Below, one piece after another: positions 1 through 6,579 of a stretch of 8,480 nt of DNA. The translations under genes and the position numbers were made by a program. Position 1 is the first letter of the stretch. Every line of letters starts with the position of its first letter. The DNA is from an uncultured Ventosimonas sp. (GTDB taxonomy: Bacteria; Pseudomonadota; Gammaproteobacteria; Pseudomonadales; Pseudomonadaceae): the NCBI GenBank assembly GCA_945283395.1, contig CALYQH010000045.1:1-8480 (forward strand), given 5' to 3'. The notes beneath the pieces were generated by a model. The model saw only the letters and a program-made list of their open reading frames with translations, ran no database searches and was not told where the DNA came from.

Positions 1-224
1 AAAATAAATTCAAGCTTATTAAACAATAAAGCCTTTCTAGTTTTGATTCTTTTATTATGCCCCAAAATTCTTTACTGACAATCCCTAGAAATACGGCAGT
101 AATTGCAATCAGTTAATAATAAGCATCTTATGTTACATTTTCAGTCAATTCATTGCTCTCAAATACATTGAAATTTACATAAGAATTCATATATCAAAAG
201 ATGTTTTTATCATTATAAGACTAG
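1..224. other. Non-coding AT-rich stretch downstream of galE
   Basis: No open frame of useful length is seen on either strand and I recognise no RNA gene. It is the 3' flank of galE, yet no GC-rich stem followed by a T-run occurs directly after the galE stop. The only structure noted is a weak bulged stem at 14-32 (7 pairs, one bulged base, 4-base loop), which in + orientation is followed by a T-rich stretch. It could end a gene lying to the left of the window, but the support is poor. Confidence 0.5.
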
Positions 225-1247
225 TTAACCTTTATATCCTTTGGGATTATTAACCTGCCAATGCCAAGCATCTTTACACATATCATCTAAATTATATTGA
301 GCTTGCCAACCTAATAGCTCTTTAGCAAGTGATGAATCAGAATAACAAATAGCAACATCTCCTGCCCGCCTTTCTACTATTTTATAAGGCAAACTTTTAC
401 CGCAAGCTTTCTCAAATGCATGTAATATATCTAATACACTATAGCCAACCCCAGTTCCTAAATTTATAGCTCTAATACCAGGGTTAGTTGTTAACCATTT
501 TAGCGCAGCTACATGGCCTTTAGCTAAATCCATAACATGAATATAGTCTCTTACTCCAGTGCCATCAGGTGTTGAATAATCATTGCCATAAACACTCAAA
601 TAAGGTCTTAAGCCAACTGCTACTTGGGAAATATATGGCATTAAATTATTTGGTATACCATTCGGATCTTCACCAATTAAACCGCTAGCATGAGCGCCAA
701 CTGGATTAAAATATCTTAGTAAAGCTATATTCCATTCATTATCTGATCTATAGATATCTGTTAAGATTTGTTCCAGCATAAGCTTTGAAGTTCCATAAGG
801 GTTAGTAATCCCCCCTACAGGAAACTGTTCATTAGCAGCCTTACCTTTGGGATCACCGTACACCGTAGCAGATGAACTAAACACTAACTTTTTTATTCTT
901 GCCCTAGTCATTGCACGACATAAAGTCAATGTATTGTGTAGATTATTATCATAATATTCGATAGGCTTAACTATAGACTCGCCAACCGATTTTAAACCAG
1001 CAAAATGAATAACAGCATCTATAGAATATTTTTTAAAAATCTCATTCAATAATGTCTCGTCTCTAACATCTCCTTGAATGAAATCCAATGGTTTACCAGT
1101 AATATTTTGCACTCTGTTAAGTGATTCAATACTACTATTGGATAAGTTATCTATCACTATGACAGAGTAACCAGTTTCTAATAAGCATAAACAAGTATGG
1201 GAACCAATATAACCAGCCCCCCCTGTCACTAAAATGGATGATGTCAT
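225..1247 (-). CDS. galE: UDP-glucose 4-epimerase GalE
   Basis: Cytoplasmic NAD-dependent epimerase that interconverts UDP-glucose and UDP-galactose (Leloir pathway and supply of galactose residues for surface glycans). The 340 residues match the usual length (E. coli about 338), and similarity to E. coli GalE runs end to end. Visible motifs: the Rossmann NAD-binding loop TGGAGYIGSH (8-17), HFAGLKSVGES (81-91), the catalytic Ser126 in SSSATVYGD, and the Tyr151/Lys155 pair in NPYGTSK, as in short-chain dehydrogenase/reductase enzymes. RYFNPVGAH and the C-terminal WHWQVNNPKGY are also typical of GalE. The start ATG is preceded by TAGGTAA, a weak ribosome binding site about 10 bases away. It is the last gene of the apparent ubiG-mupP-metR-galE operon, 21 bases after metR. 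No galK, galT or galM is present here, which suggests a role in glycan precursor supply rather than galactose catabolism; that is inference. Confidence 0.96.
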   Translation of the reverse strand: MTSSILVTGGAGYIGSHTCLCLLETGYSVIVIDNLSNSSIESLNRVQNITGKPLDFIQGDVRDETLLNEIFKKYSIDAVIHFAGLKSVGESIVKPIEYYDNNLHNTLTLCRAMTRARIKKLVFSSSATVYGDPKGKAANEQFPVGGITNPYGTSKLMLEQILTDIYRSDNEWNIALLRYFNPVGAHASGLIGEDPNGIPNNLMPYISQVAVGLRPYLSVYGNDYSTPDGTGVRDYIHVMDLAKGHVAALKWLTTNPGIRAINLGTGVGYSVLDILHAFEKACGKSLPYKIVERRAGDVAICYSDSSLAKELLGWQAQYNLDDMCKDAWHWQVNNPKGYKG

Positions 1248-1268
1248 TAATTTATTACCTACATAATT

Positions 1269-2189
1269 TTAATAGTTAGCAATACTTACCCCTTCTAGGG
1301 TTGAAAAAGAAGTATCCTTAGCGGTTAACAGAAAATCTTTCATAAAAGAAGTTTCAAGCATATCTTCTCTGATAGCAGCATATAGTGTCGACTGTAGTCC
1401 ATCTTTTCCTAATTTTTTAGCAGTTACATAGCCTCTACTGCTGTATTCATGAATCGCCCAGTTAGGTAAACAACAAACACCTCGCTCAGAAGCCACAAGT
1501 TGTAACATCATTACCGTCATTTCTGCGGTTCTAACTTCTTTAGGCTCTACATCCGCAGAATCTAAAAATCTAGTAAAGATATCTAGCCTATTTCTATCTA
1601 TTGGATAGGTAATCAAAGTTTGTGTCATTAAATCTTCTGGTATTATAAATGGCTTAGTAGCTAAGTGATGATGATTGGCTACAGCTAATACTGCTTCATA
1701 GGTAAATAAAGGAATATACATAATACCTGTCATCTCTATAGGATCAGCTGTTACCACTAAATCGAGATCCCCCCTAGCTAATGCAGGGAAAGGTGTAAAG
1801 ACAAAACCTGAGGCTAAATCAAGCTCTACTTCTGGCCATGCATTGCGAAATTGGTCAATAGCAGGCATCAACCACTGAAAACAACTGTGACATTCAATCG
1901 CTATATACAATCTACCCGCCGTACCACCAGCTAATCGAGATAAATCACGCTCAATATTACGTAACTCGGGCAGTACTCGATCAGCAAATTTAAGAATATG
2001 TAATCCTGCACTAGTAAAGCGGACCGGTTTAGTTTTGCGAATAAAAAGTTGTAACCCGAGATTATCTTCTAACTCTTTGAAATGGTGTGATAAAGCCGAC
2101 TGAGTTAGGTGTAACCTCTTGGCTGCTTGAACTAAACTATCCGTTTCACGTAACGCGGATAAACTTTTTAAATGACGTATTTCTAACAT
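1269..2189 (-). CDS. metR: LysR-family transcriptional regulator MetR
   Basis: DNA-binding activator of methionine biosynthesis genes (metE, metH and others), with homocysteine as co-regulator in studied relatives. The 306 residues are the normal LysR length. The winged helix-turn-helix occupies about residues 1-60, with SLVQAAKRLHLTQSALSHHF at 18-37. The effector domain begins near 92, and IECHSCFQWL (98-107), then SGFVFTPFPAL and LDLVVTADP, match E. coli MetR closely, which is the reason for calling MetR rather than a generic LysR protein. The start has no convincing Shine-Dalgarno sequence, so translation may be weak or coupled to mupP, whose stop lies 22 bases upstream. MetR is usually transcribed divergently from a target such as metE; here it sits inside a co-directional group with no methionine gene in view, so its targets must lie elsewhere. 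Confidence 0.9.
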   Translation of the reverse strand: MLEIRHLKSLSALRETDSLVQAAKRLHLTQSALSHHFKELEDNLGLQLFIRKTKPVRFTSAGLHILKFADRVLPELRNIERDLSRLAGGTAGRLYIAIECHSCFQWLMPAIDQFRNAWPEVELDLASGFVFTPFPALARGDLDLVVTADPIEMTGIMYIPLFTYEAVLAVANHHHLATKPFIIPEDLMTQTLITYPIDRNRLDIFTRFLDSADVEPKEVRTAEMTVMMLQLVASERGVCCLPNWAIHEYSSRGYVTAKKLGKDGLQSTLYAAIREDMLETSFMKDFLLTAKDTSFSTLEGVSIANY

Positions 2190-2211
2190 ATATATTAGTT
2201 ATTCAAAACTT

Positions 2212-2883
2212 TCAACAGCCACATAAAACATTATCTAATAACTGTCTTAATGCTTCTACTGATTCAACCACAGCCCCCGCCCCCCAATTATGCGGATTAT
2301 CACTAGAATGAATATAACCATAACCAACAGCTACCGTTTTACAACCTGCTGCATTGCCTGACTCTATATCTCTTAAATCATCTCCCACATAAATAATAGC
2401 TTCAGGTAATATAGCCAGCTTTTTACAAGCTAATAACAAAGGTTCAGGACTAGGCTTGCAATGGGTTACATGTTCAGGGCATATCAAAACACTACAACAT
2501 TTCTCTAATGATAAATGGTTGATAATGGGTACAGCAAACCTAAGGGGTTTATTTGTCACAATTCCCCATTTCAGATGAGCTTTTTCAATATCAATTAATA
2601 AGGCATCTATACCTTTATACAATTTTGAATAAGTAGCACATTGTTGTTGATAAAGTGCTAAAAACTCTAATCTTAATGGCTCTAATTGAGGATCATCCCC
2701 TGTCAGACCAAAAGCGTTTTGCACCATTACTTTAGCCCCACCAGAGATAACTTGCTTAATATTATCAGGATTACATGGTGGTAATCGGTATTTTTTTAAT
2801 AGTTGATCTGTAACTGCAACAAAGTCTGGGGCAGAATCTAAAATAGTACCATCCATATCAAATAATATGGCTTCAAATTTCAT
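2212..2883 (-). CDS. mupP: N-acetylmuramic acid 6-phosphate phosphatase MupP (HAD family)
   Basis: HAD-superfamily phosphatase of 223 residues. In Pseudomonas, MupP removes phosphate from MurNAc-6-phosphate, feeding AmgK and MurU, which rebuild UDP-MurNAc during peptidoglycan recycling. HAD motifs are complete: motif I FDMDGT with Asp9 and Asp11, motif II Thr110 in VTNKP, motif III Lys143 in KPSPEP, and motif IV GDDLRD with Asp168 and Asp172. Residues 14-80 form the helical cap. The protein resembles phosphoglycolate phosphatase (Gph) and is often annotated so, but the end YGYIHSSDNPHNWGA followed by a terminal LCGC, and the position directly after ubiG, match Pseudomonas MupP as I remember it. 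A GTAAGGG ribosome-binding-like sequence lies about 10 bases before the ATG. The gap to ubiG is 30 bases. The subfamily call is less certain than the HAD call. Confidence 0.85.
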   Translation of the reverse strand: MKFEAILFDMDGTILDSAPDFVAVTDQLLKKYRLPPCNPDNIKQVISGGAKVMVQNAFGLTGDDPQLEPLRLEFLALYQQQCATYSKLYKGIDALLIDIEKAHLKWGIVTNKPLRFAVPIINHLSLEKCCSVLICPEHVTHCKPSPEPLLLACKKLAILPEAIIYVGDDLRDIESGNAAGCKTVAVGYGYIHSSDNPHNWGAGAVVESVEALRQLLDNVLCGC

Positions 2884-2913
2884 AATATTCTATCCCTTAC
2901 TTTTATAAGGTAG

Positions 2914-3612
2914 TTAATACGGTTTCGCTTGCACCATATAATTAACATCTACATTATGCCCTAATTTATATACTTTGCTTATAGGATTATAGGTCAGGCC
3001 TATTATATCTTGCACATTTAAGCCTGCATCACGACACCAAGTAGCTAATTCAGAAGGGCGAATAAATTTTTGATAATCATGAGTCCCTGTTGGTAATAAT
3101 CTTAATATATATTCAGCGCCTATAATAGCAAATAAAAAAGATTTAGGATTACGGTTGATGCTGGAGAAGAAAACATCGCCAGTTGGTTTGACTAATTTAT
3201 AACAGGCCCTAATAACAGACGCTGGATCTGGGACATGCTCTAACATTTCTAAACAAGTCACCACATCATACTCAGCGGGGTGTTGTTCTGCAAATTCTTC
3301 TGCTGTGCTTTTAAAATACTCAACCTTTACAGGTGACTCTAATTGATGCAACTTAGCTACGGCTAGTGGGGCTTCTCCCATATCAATACCAGTTACTTTA
3401 GCACCTCTATAAGCCATACCCTCACTTAATATCCCCCCGCCACAACCAATATCCAGCACATTTTTACCAGCTAACGTGACATGTTCTTCTATCCAGTTAA
3501 TTCGCAATGGATTGATTTCATGCAGAGGCTTAAAATCACTCTCCCTATCCCACCATCTACTGGCTAGGGCCTCAAATTTAGCTATTTCAAAATTATCTAC
3601 ATTATTGCTCAT
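2914..3612 (-). CDS. ubiG: Ubiquinone biosynthesis O-methyltransferase UbiG
   Basis: SAM-dependent methyltransferase that performs both O-methylations of ubiquinone (coenzyme Q) synthesis, acting at the inner face of the membrane. The product is 232 residues, as in Pseudomonas. Motif I is VLDIGCGGG (52-60), with an acidic residue Asp77 after strand 2 for SAM ribose binding, and [11 protein letters not shown] at 120-130. The N-terminal [19 protein letters not shown] and the late [14 protein letters not shown] and LTYNP blocks are characteristic of UbiG. An in-frame ATG 33 bases upstream (3645) would add [12 protein letters not shown] prefer 3612 because [16 protein letters not shown] matches the family N-terminus, a G-rich sequence (GGGG) lies 5 bases upstream, and the predicted promoter would leave almost no leader before 3645. 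It is the first gene of the minus-strand operon. Confidence 0.95.
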   Translation of the reverse strand: MSNNVDNFEIAKFEALASRWWDRESDFKPLHEINPLRINWIEEHVTLAGKNVLDIGCGGGILSEGMAYRGAKVTGIDMGEAPLAVAKLHQLESPVKVEYFKSTAEEFAEQHPAEYDVVTCLEMLEHVPDPASVIRACYKLVKPTGDVFFSSINRNPKSFLFAIIGAEYILRLLPTGTHDYQKFIRPSELATWCRDAGLNVQDIIGLTYNPISKVYKLGHNVDVNYMVQAKPY

Positions 3613-3661
3613 GACAACCCCGCGGAGACAAAATAAAGAGATCACTACTATTCATTAATCT

Positions 3662-3691
3662 ATTATCAATTATATAGTAATTATTAATCAA
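3662..3691 (-). promoter_or_regulatory. Candidate sigma-70 promoter for the ubiG operon
   Basis: On the minus strand a TTGATT -35 box (3686-3691) is separated by 18 bases from a GATAAT -10 box (3662-3667). Transcription would start near 3655, giving a leader of roughly 40 bases to the ubiG ATG at 3612. An overlapping TATAAT lies at 3669-3674 without a good -35. In DNA this AT-rich such matches arise easily by chance. Confidence 0.35.
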
Positions 3692-3828
3692 GATTTATTA
3701 TTTAAGCCATTTATATTTAAAATTAAAGAATCAGCATAAGGTTCTCACCATACTTAATATATTTTTTTTATTATCCCTTATAGTTAGTCTCAAATTATGT
3801 TTTTCATTAACTAAATAGACCTCTTTCT

Positions 3829-3851
3829 TTAAGCTATCACGCTTAGCTTAA
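3829..3851. repeat. Perfect 8-base inverted repeat (hairpin)
   Basis: TTAAGCTA at 3829-3836 and TAGCTTAA at 3844-3851 are exact reverse complements around a 7-base loop (TCACGCT). The stem is AT-rich and no T-run follows on either strand, so it is not a classical intrinsic terminator. It could be a protein-binding site or an RNA hairpin downstream of the DUF4124 gene. Confidence 0.5.
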
Positions 3852-3909
3852 TAACAAAAATTAAATAAGTTAAACTAGTGAATGATAAAATTAGTAGATG
3901 AAACAAAGG

Positions 3910-3942
3910 GAACAAGACATGTTCACTATAGCTCATGCTATA
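3910..3942 (-). terminator. Possible weak terminator or 3' hairpins of the DUF4124 gene
   Basis: Two short hairpins lie side by side. TATAGC/GCTATA (3927-3932 and 3937-3942, loop 4) includes the TAG stop codon of the DUF4124 gene. GAACA/TGTTC (3910-3914 and 3920-3924, loop 5) lies just beyond it; on the minus strand the second stem is followed by CCCTTTGTTT. Both stems are short and the T content is modest, so termination is only a possibility. Confidence 0.25.
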
Positions 3943-4393
3943 AACCTCGACACTTATTGTTATAGTCCGCTTCTTCGTTGGCTATATTAGCTTTAACTTC
4001 TTTATCTGTTAAAAAACGAACCCCCTCTTTTTGTGTTGGGTCTGGGACAGTAATACGGCCCCAATTCTTTAATGAAGTGATATATGCTTTCCTCTTATCA
4101 CAAACAACTTTTAATCTTTCAAATTGTGCAGCCATTTGGGCCTTTTGTTGAGCTTGTTGAGCTTCCTGCATCCTTCTAGCTTCTATTTGTTCACTTGATA
4201 AAGTAGTTGTAGTAGAAATTGTTTGTGGTATAGGTCTATCCAAAGTGGTTGCTTTTTTCTGAGCAGCTTCTGCTTCATTATCGGTATAATGAAACTGGCC
4301 ATTAGCATCTTTCCATCTATACATTTGTTGCCCCATACAGAGGTTAATAGTACTAATTAATAATATATTAATCACTAATAATGTTTTTCTCAT
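3938..4393 (-). CDS. Secreted DUF4124-domain protein of unknown function
   Basis: A 151-residue exported protein. Residues 1-21 form a Sec signal peptide (MRK, then a hydrophobic stretch to about Leu18), with likely cleavage after Gly21. Cys19 is not in a convincing lipobox (N-L precede it), so a soluble periplasmic protein is more likely than a lipoprotein. The mature protein opens with MYRWKDANGQFHYTDN (24-39), the short beta module of DUF4124, a domain common in gammaproteobacterial envelope proteins and without a known function. A Thr/Pro-rich linker follows (about 54-65), then a Gln/Ala/Glu-rich helical stretch (66-95) and a C-terminal region with Cys98 and Cys148, the only cysteines of the mature form, which could make a disulfide. 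The ATG lacks a strong ribosome binding site. The gene stands alone between a terminator and a probable promoter on one side and hairpins on the other. The DUF4124 assignment is from motif memory. Confidence 0.8.
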   Translation of the reverse strand: MRKTLLVINILLISTINLCMGQQMYRWKDANGQFHYTDNEAEAAQKKATTLDRPIPQTISTTTTLSSEQIEARRMQEAQQAQQKAQMAAQFERLKVVCDKRKAYITSLKNWGRITVPDPTQKEGVRFLTDKEVKANIANEEADYNNKCRGL

Positions 4394-4480
4394 AATAATT
4401 ACATTTCACTAGCGAAGAATTTTAATAGCTTTCTGGAAGTTATAATTTAAATATTCAGTAACCGTATTCATTATAATGAT

Positions 4481-4509
4481 ATTTTATATAAATGTTTTGA
4501 CATTAACAA
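4481..4509 (-). promoter_or_regulatory. Candidate promoter for the DUF4124 gene
   Basis: On the minus strand TTGTTA (4504-4509) and TAAAAT (4481-4486) are separated by 17 bases, placing transcription start near 4474, about 80 bases before the ATG. A TATAAT at 4470-4475 is an alternative -10 without a good -35. The -35 box falls in the T-rich tail of the preceding terminator, so the two signals would share bases. Confidence 0.35.
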
Positions 4510-4537
4510 AAACAGGTGCCCATAAAGCACCTTTTTG
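4504..4537 (-). terminator. Intrinsic terminator of the aldehyde dehydrogenase gene
   Basis: AGGTGC (4514-4519) and GCACCT (4527-4532) form a perfect 6-base GC-containing stem with a 7-base loop. On the minus strand the stem is followed by TGTTTTTGTTA, a typical T-rich tail, and it starts 20 bases after the dehydrogenase stop. On the plus strand it is followed by TTTTG, so it could also work in the reverse direction. This is the clearest terminator in the window. Confidence 0.8.
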
Positions 4538-4552
4538 TTGAGCAAACAAAAA

Positions 4553-5986
4553 TCAATAAGCTTTTTGTGTAACAAGCTTAGTTTGTAAATAGCTATTGAT
4601 AGCTTCACATCCCCCTTCACTTCCATACCCAGAGTCTTTAATACCACCAAAATGTATTTCTGGTAACGCTAAACCATCATGATTAATAGTAACCATTCCA
4701 GCTTTAATTTTTTGCCCTAAAAGGGTAGCTTTGGCAAGGCTTTTAGTATAAGCATAGGCTGCCAAACCATAAGGTAATCTATTAGCCTCAGCTATTGCAT
4801 CGTCTATTTTTTCAAAACTATTAAGTAAGGCGATAGGGCCAAAAGGCTCTTCTGACATTATATCAGCGGTAATAGGTACATCAGCTAACACCGTTGGCTC
4901 AAAGAAATAACCTTGCCTATCAATACGCTTACCGCCTAATAATAATCTTGCCCCTTTAGCTAAGGCATCTTGTATAAGTCGCTCCAACACGGGGATTCGT
5001 CTTTCATTAGCCAACGGACCCATCACAATGCTTTTATCAGTACCATTACCAACCGTTACTTTTCGCGCCTCTTTTAAAAAATTTGCTATAAATTCATCAT
5101 AAATATTCGTATGAATTAAAAAACGCGTTGGCGAAACGCAAACTTGTCCAGCATTAAGATATTTACAGATAACCATCTCTTTAGCAGCATAACCAACATC
5201 AGCATCCTCACAAACAATAACGGGCGCATGACCACCTAACTCCATAGTAGCAAGTTTCATATGTTGACCAGCTAAACCAGCTAACAACTTACCCACAGAA
5301 GTCGATCCCGTAAAAGATATTTTACTTATCAGTGGATGAGGAATTAAATAATTTGAGATCTCAGAAGGTATGCCATAGACTAAATTGATAACACTTGCTG
5401 GAATACCTGCATCAATAAAAGCTCTGATTAGTTCCGCAGGTGAAACAGGAGTCTCTTCGGGAGCTTTGATTATAATTGAACAACCCGCAGCAATTGCTGC
5501 TGATAATTTGCGTACAATTTGATTGATAGGAAAATTCCAAGGTGTAAAAGCTGCCACAATCCCAACTGGTTCTTTAACTTGTAACTGTAATACTCCAAGC
5601 TCTCGGGCAGGAACAATTTGGCCGTAAATACGCCGCCCCTCTTCAGCAAACCAATCTATTACTTCAGCTCCTGCTAATGTCTCACCTTTTGCTTGCGCTA
5701 AAGGTTTGCCCTGCTCGTTAGTCATTTTAATAGCTATATCATCTACGCGTTCTCTTAAAATATTAGCAGCTTTTTTCATTAGCAAATACCGTTCAAACGC
5801 TGGCGTATTACTCCAGATATTTAAGCCTTTTGCGGCTGCTTGCAATGCTAAATCCAAATCAGCTTGTTCAGCGTGTGCTATCTTACCTATCACCTCCTCT
5901 GTAGCAGGATTAATTAAATCAAGCGTTTTACCTGATTTTGCATTACACCATTTGCCATCAATAAATAATTGAACATTAATAGCCAT
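4553..5986 (-). CDS. NAD(P)-dependent succinate-semialdehyde dehydrogenase-type aldehyde dehydrogenase
   Basis: A 477-residue cytoplasmic enzyme of the aldehyde dehydrogenase superfamily, oxidising an aldehyde to its acid. All key residues are present: Asn151 in FTPWNFPIN, Lys174 in KAPEE, Glu249 in MELGG, the nucleophile Cys283 in NAGQVCVSPTR, and the late EEPFGP (379-384). FTGSTSVGK (225-233) contributes to cofactor binding. The class groups with NAD-dependent succinate-semialdehyde dehydrogenases of the GabD/SSADH type, but AEEGRRIYG, MELGGHAP and the end FGGIKDSGYGSEGG differ from E. coli GabD, so the true substrate is open and I leave the symbol blank. An upstream in-frame ATG (6046) would add 20 residues; I choose 5986 because a strong GGAGAAGA site lies just before it and MAINVQLFIDGKW begins like the family. 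No gabT or gabP is nearby. It ends in a good terminator. Confidence 0.9.
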   Translation of the reverse strand: MAINVQLFIDGKWCNAKSGKTLDLINPATEEVIGKIAHAEQADLDLALQAAAKGLNIWSNTPAFERYLLMKKAANILRERVDDIAIKMTNEQGKPLAQAKGETLAGAEVIDWFAEEGRRIYGQIVPARELGVLQLQVKEPVGIVAAFTPWNFPINQIVRKLSAAIAAGCSIIIKAPEETPVSPAELIRAFIDAGIPASVINLVYGIPSEISNYLIPHPLISKISFTGSTSVGKLLAGLAGQHMKLATMELGGHAPVIVCEDADVGYAAKEMVICKYLNAGQVCVSPTRFLIHTNIYDEFIANFLKEARKVTVGNGTDKSIVMGPLANERRIPVLERLIQDALAKGARLLLGGKRIDRQGYFFEPTVLADVPITADIMSEEPFGPIALLNSFEKIDDAIAEANRLPYGLAAYAYTKSLAKATLLGQKIKAGMVTINHDGLALPEIHFGGIKDSGYGSEGGCEAINSYLQTKLVTQKAY

Positions 5987-5990
5987 TAAT

Positions 5991-5998
5991 TCTTCTCC
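5991..5998 (-). promoter_or_regulatory. Ribosome binding site that fixes the dehydrogenase start
   Basis: On the minus strand GGAGAAGA precedes the ATG at 5986, with GGAG 8 bases from the start codon. It is the best Shine-Dalgarno sequence in the window and supports the 477-residue product over the longer form beginning at 6046. Confidence 0.8.
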
Positions 5999-6032
5999 AT
6001 ATAGTAATTGAAAATTTTTATATTTATTTACA

Positions 6033-6042
6033 GTACTAGTAC
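6033..6042. promoter_or_regulatory. Perfect palindrome, possible operator at the dehydrogenase promoter
   Basis: GTACTAGTAC is a perfect 10-base palindrome. It lies directly downstream of the candidate -10 box of the dehydrogenase promoter, covering the expected transcription start, where a repressor would block initiation. No regulator can be named from the sequence. Confidence 0.35.
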
Positions 6043-6047
6043 ACAAA

Positions 6048-6075
6048 ACTATATCAGATAACTAGGCTTTTACAA
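6048..6075 (-). promoter_or_regulatory. Candidate promoter for the aldehyde dehydrogenase gene
   Basis: On the minus strand TTGTAA (6070-6075) and TATAGT (6048-6053) are separated by 16 bases. Transcription would begin near 6041, giving a leader of about 55 bases that contains the strong ribosome binding site. The match is reasonable but not unique in DNA this AT-rich. Confidence 0.4.
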
Positions 6076-6241
6076 CTTAGACCAACATCATAGATCATTT
6101 TTATATAACTTGATTACTATAATTTTTAAGGTCAATCCTTAACTTAGCATATCCTATAATTTAACAAATTGATGTGAGATAACAAGCTAACAGCATAAAC
6201 GTAAAATAAAACAATTTATTATGTTTACTTATCCTTTAGAG

Positions 6242-6290
6242 AACAGATAATGGCATTAATCTTTTCTAGTCCCTCACACCATTATCCGTT
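6242..6290. repeat. Imperfect 12-base inverted repeat
   Basis: AACAGATAATGG (6242-6253) and CCATTATCCGTT (6279-6290) are reverse complements at 11 of 12 positions, with one A/C mismatch; the inner 8 bases (GATAATGG/CCATTATC) match perfectly. The spacer is 25 bases. No T-run follows on the plus strand and no duplicated flank is obvious, so it is neither a clear terminator nor a clear mobile element end. A regulator site or RNA stem is possible. Confidence 0.5.
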
Positions 6291-6537
6291 ATTCATAACG
6301 TTATCTAATGATAATTTAGCATTTGAATCATTAACATGTTTAAAATTTATGACGTTTTATTAACAGATCTTTATTAATTAACGAAAAGAACATAATAATT
6401 CTATATTGGCACAAGCTAAACTAGTTTGTAACAACTGATATATACAATAATGTAAAAAAATACTAGTTATCTATTGTAATTACAAGAAATAATCATCTAG
6501 CATGAAATTTATCTGCTTATTATTGTTTAGATTTTTA

Positions 6538-6579
6538 TTGACCTTAGATAAAACACTCGGTTTATTATTAACATATAAT
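6538..6579 (+). promoter_or_regulatory. Candidate promoter for the activase gene
   Basis: TTGACC (6538-6543) lies 17 bases before TTTATT (6561-6566), and a perfect TATAAT sits at 6574-6579 without a matching -35. Either would give a leader of roughly 37-50 bases before the ATG at 6623. The two readings cannot be separated from the sequence alone. Confidence 0.3.

Larger units (their letters stand above)
3613..3937. other. Non-coding region between ubiG and the DUF4124 gene
   Basis: About 325 bases with no supportable coding sequence. It holds the candidate ubiG promoter next to ubiG, a perfect 8-base inverted repeat at 3829-3851, and small hairpins by the end of the DUF4124 gene (3910-3942). 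I see no tRNA, riboswitch or insertion sequence trace. Since both flanking genes run on the minus strand, it must both end one transcript and start the next. Confidence 0.6.

Noticed and set aside
12..36. Bulged stem near the left edge as a terminator
   Set aside because: The stem is AT-rich with a bulge and the gene it would serve is outside the window, so it is mentioned only as a weak structure.
2087..2311. A 74-codon open frame on the plus strand over the metR start and mupP end
   Set aside because: It lies opposite two well-supported genes and the translation has no recognisable features.
2212..2883. Phosphoglycolate phosphatase (gph) as the primary call
   Set aside because: The C-terminal signature and the ubiG neighbour fit MupP better, although the catalytic motifs alone cannot tell them apart.
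3476..3658. A 60-codon plus-strand open frame opposite the ubiG start
   Set aside because: It is antisense to the conserved UbiG N-terminus and lacks a ribosome binding site or family resemblance.
5706..5972. An 88-codon plus-strand open frame opposite the aldehyde dehydrogenase
   Set aside because: It is antisense to conserved dehydrogenase sequence; the hydrophobic look comes from the opposite reading of a real gene.
6033..6500. Several CTAG and ACTAGT motifs in the divergent region as a regulatory signature
   Set aside because: CTAG is rare in many proteobacteria, but it is frequent throughout this window, including inside genes, so the cluster is not distinctive.
6076..6530. A hidden small gene or transposon remnant in the divergent region
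   Set aside because: Frames are broken by frequent stops, no transposase motif is seen and no target-site duplication was found around the inverted repeat.
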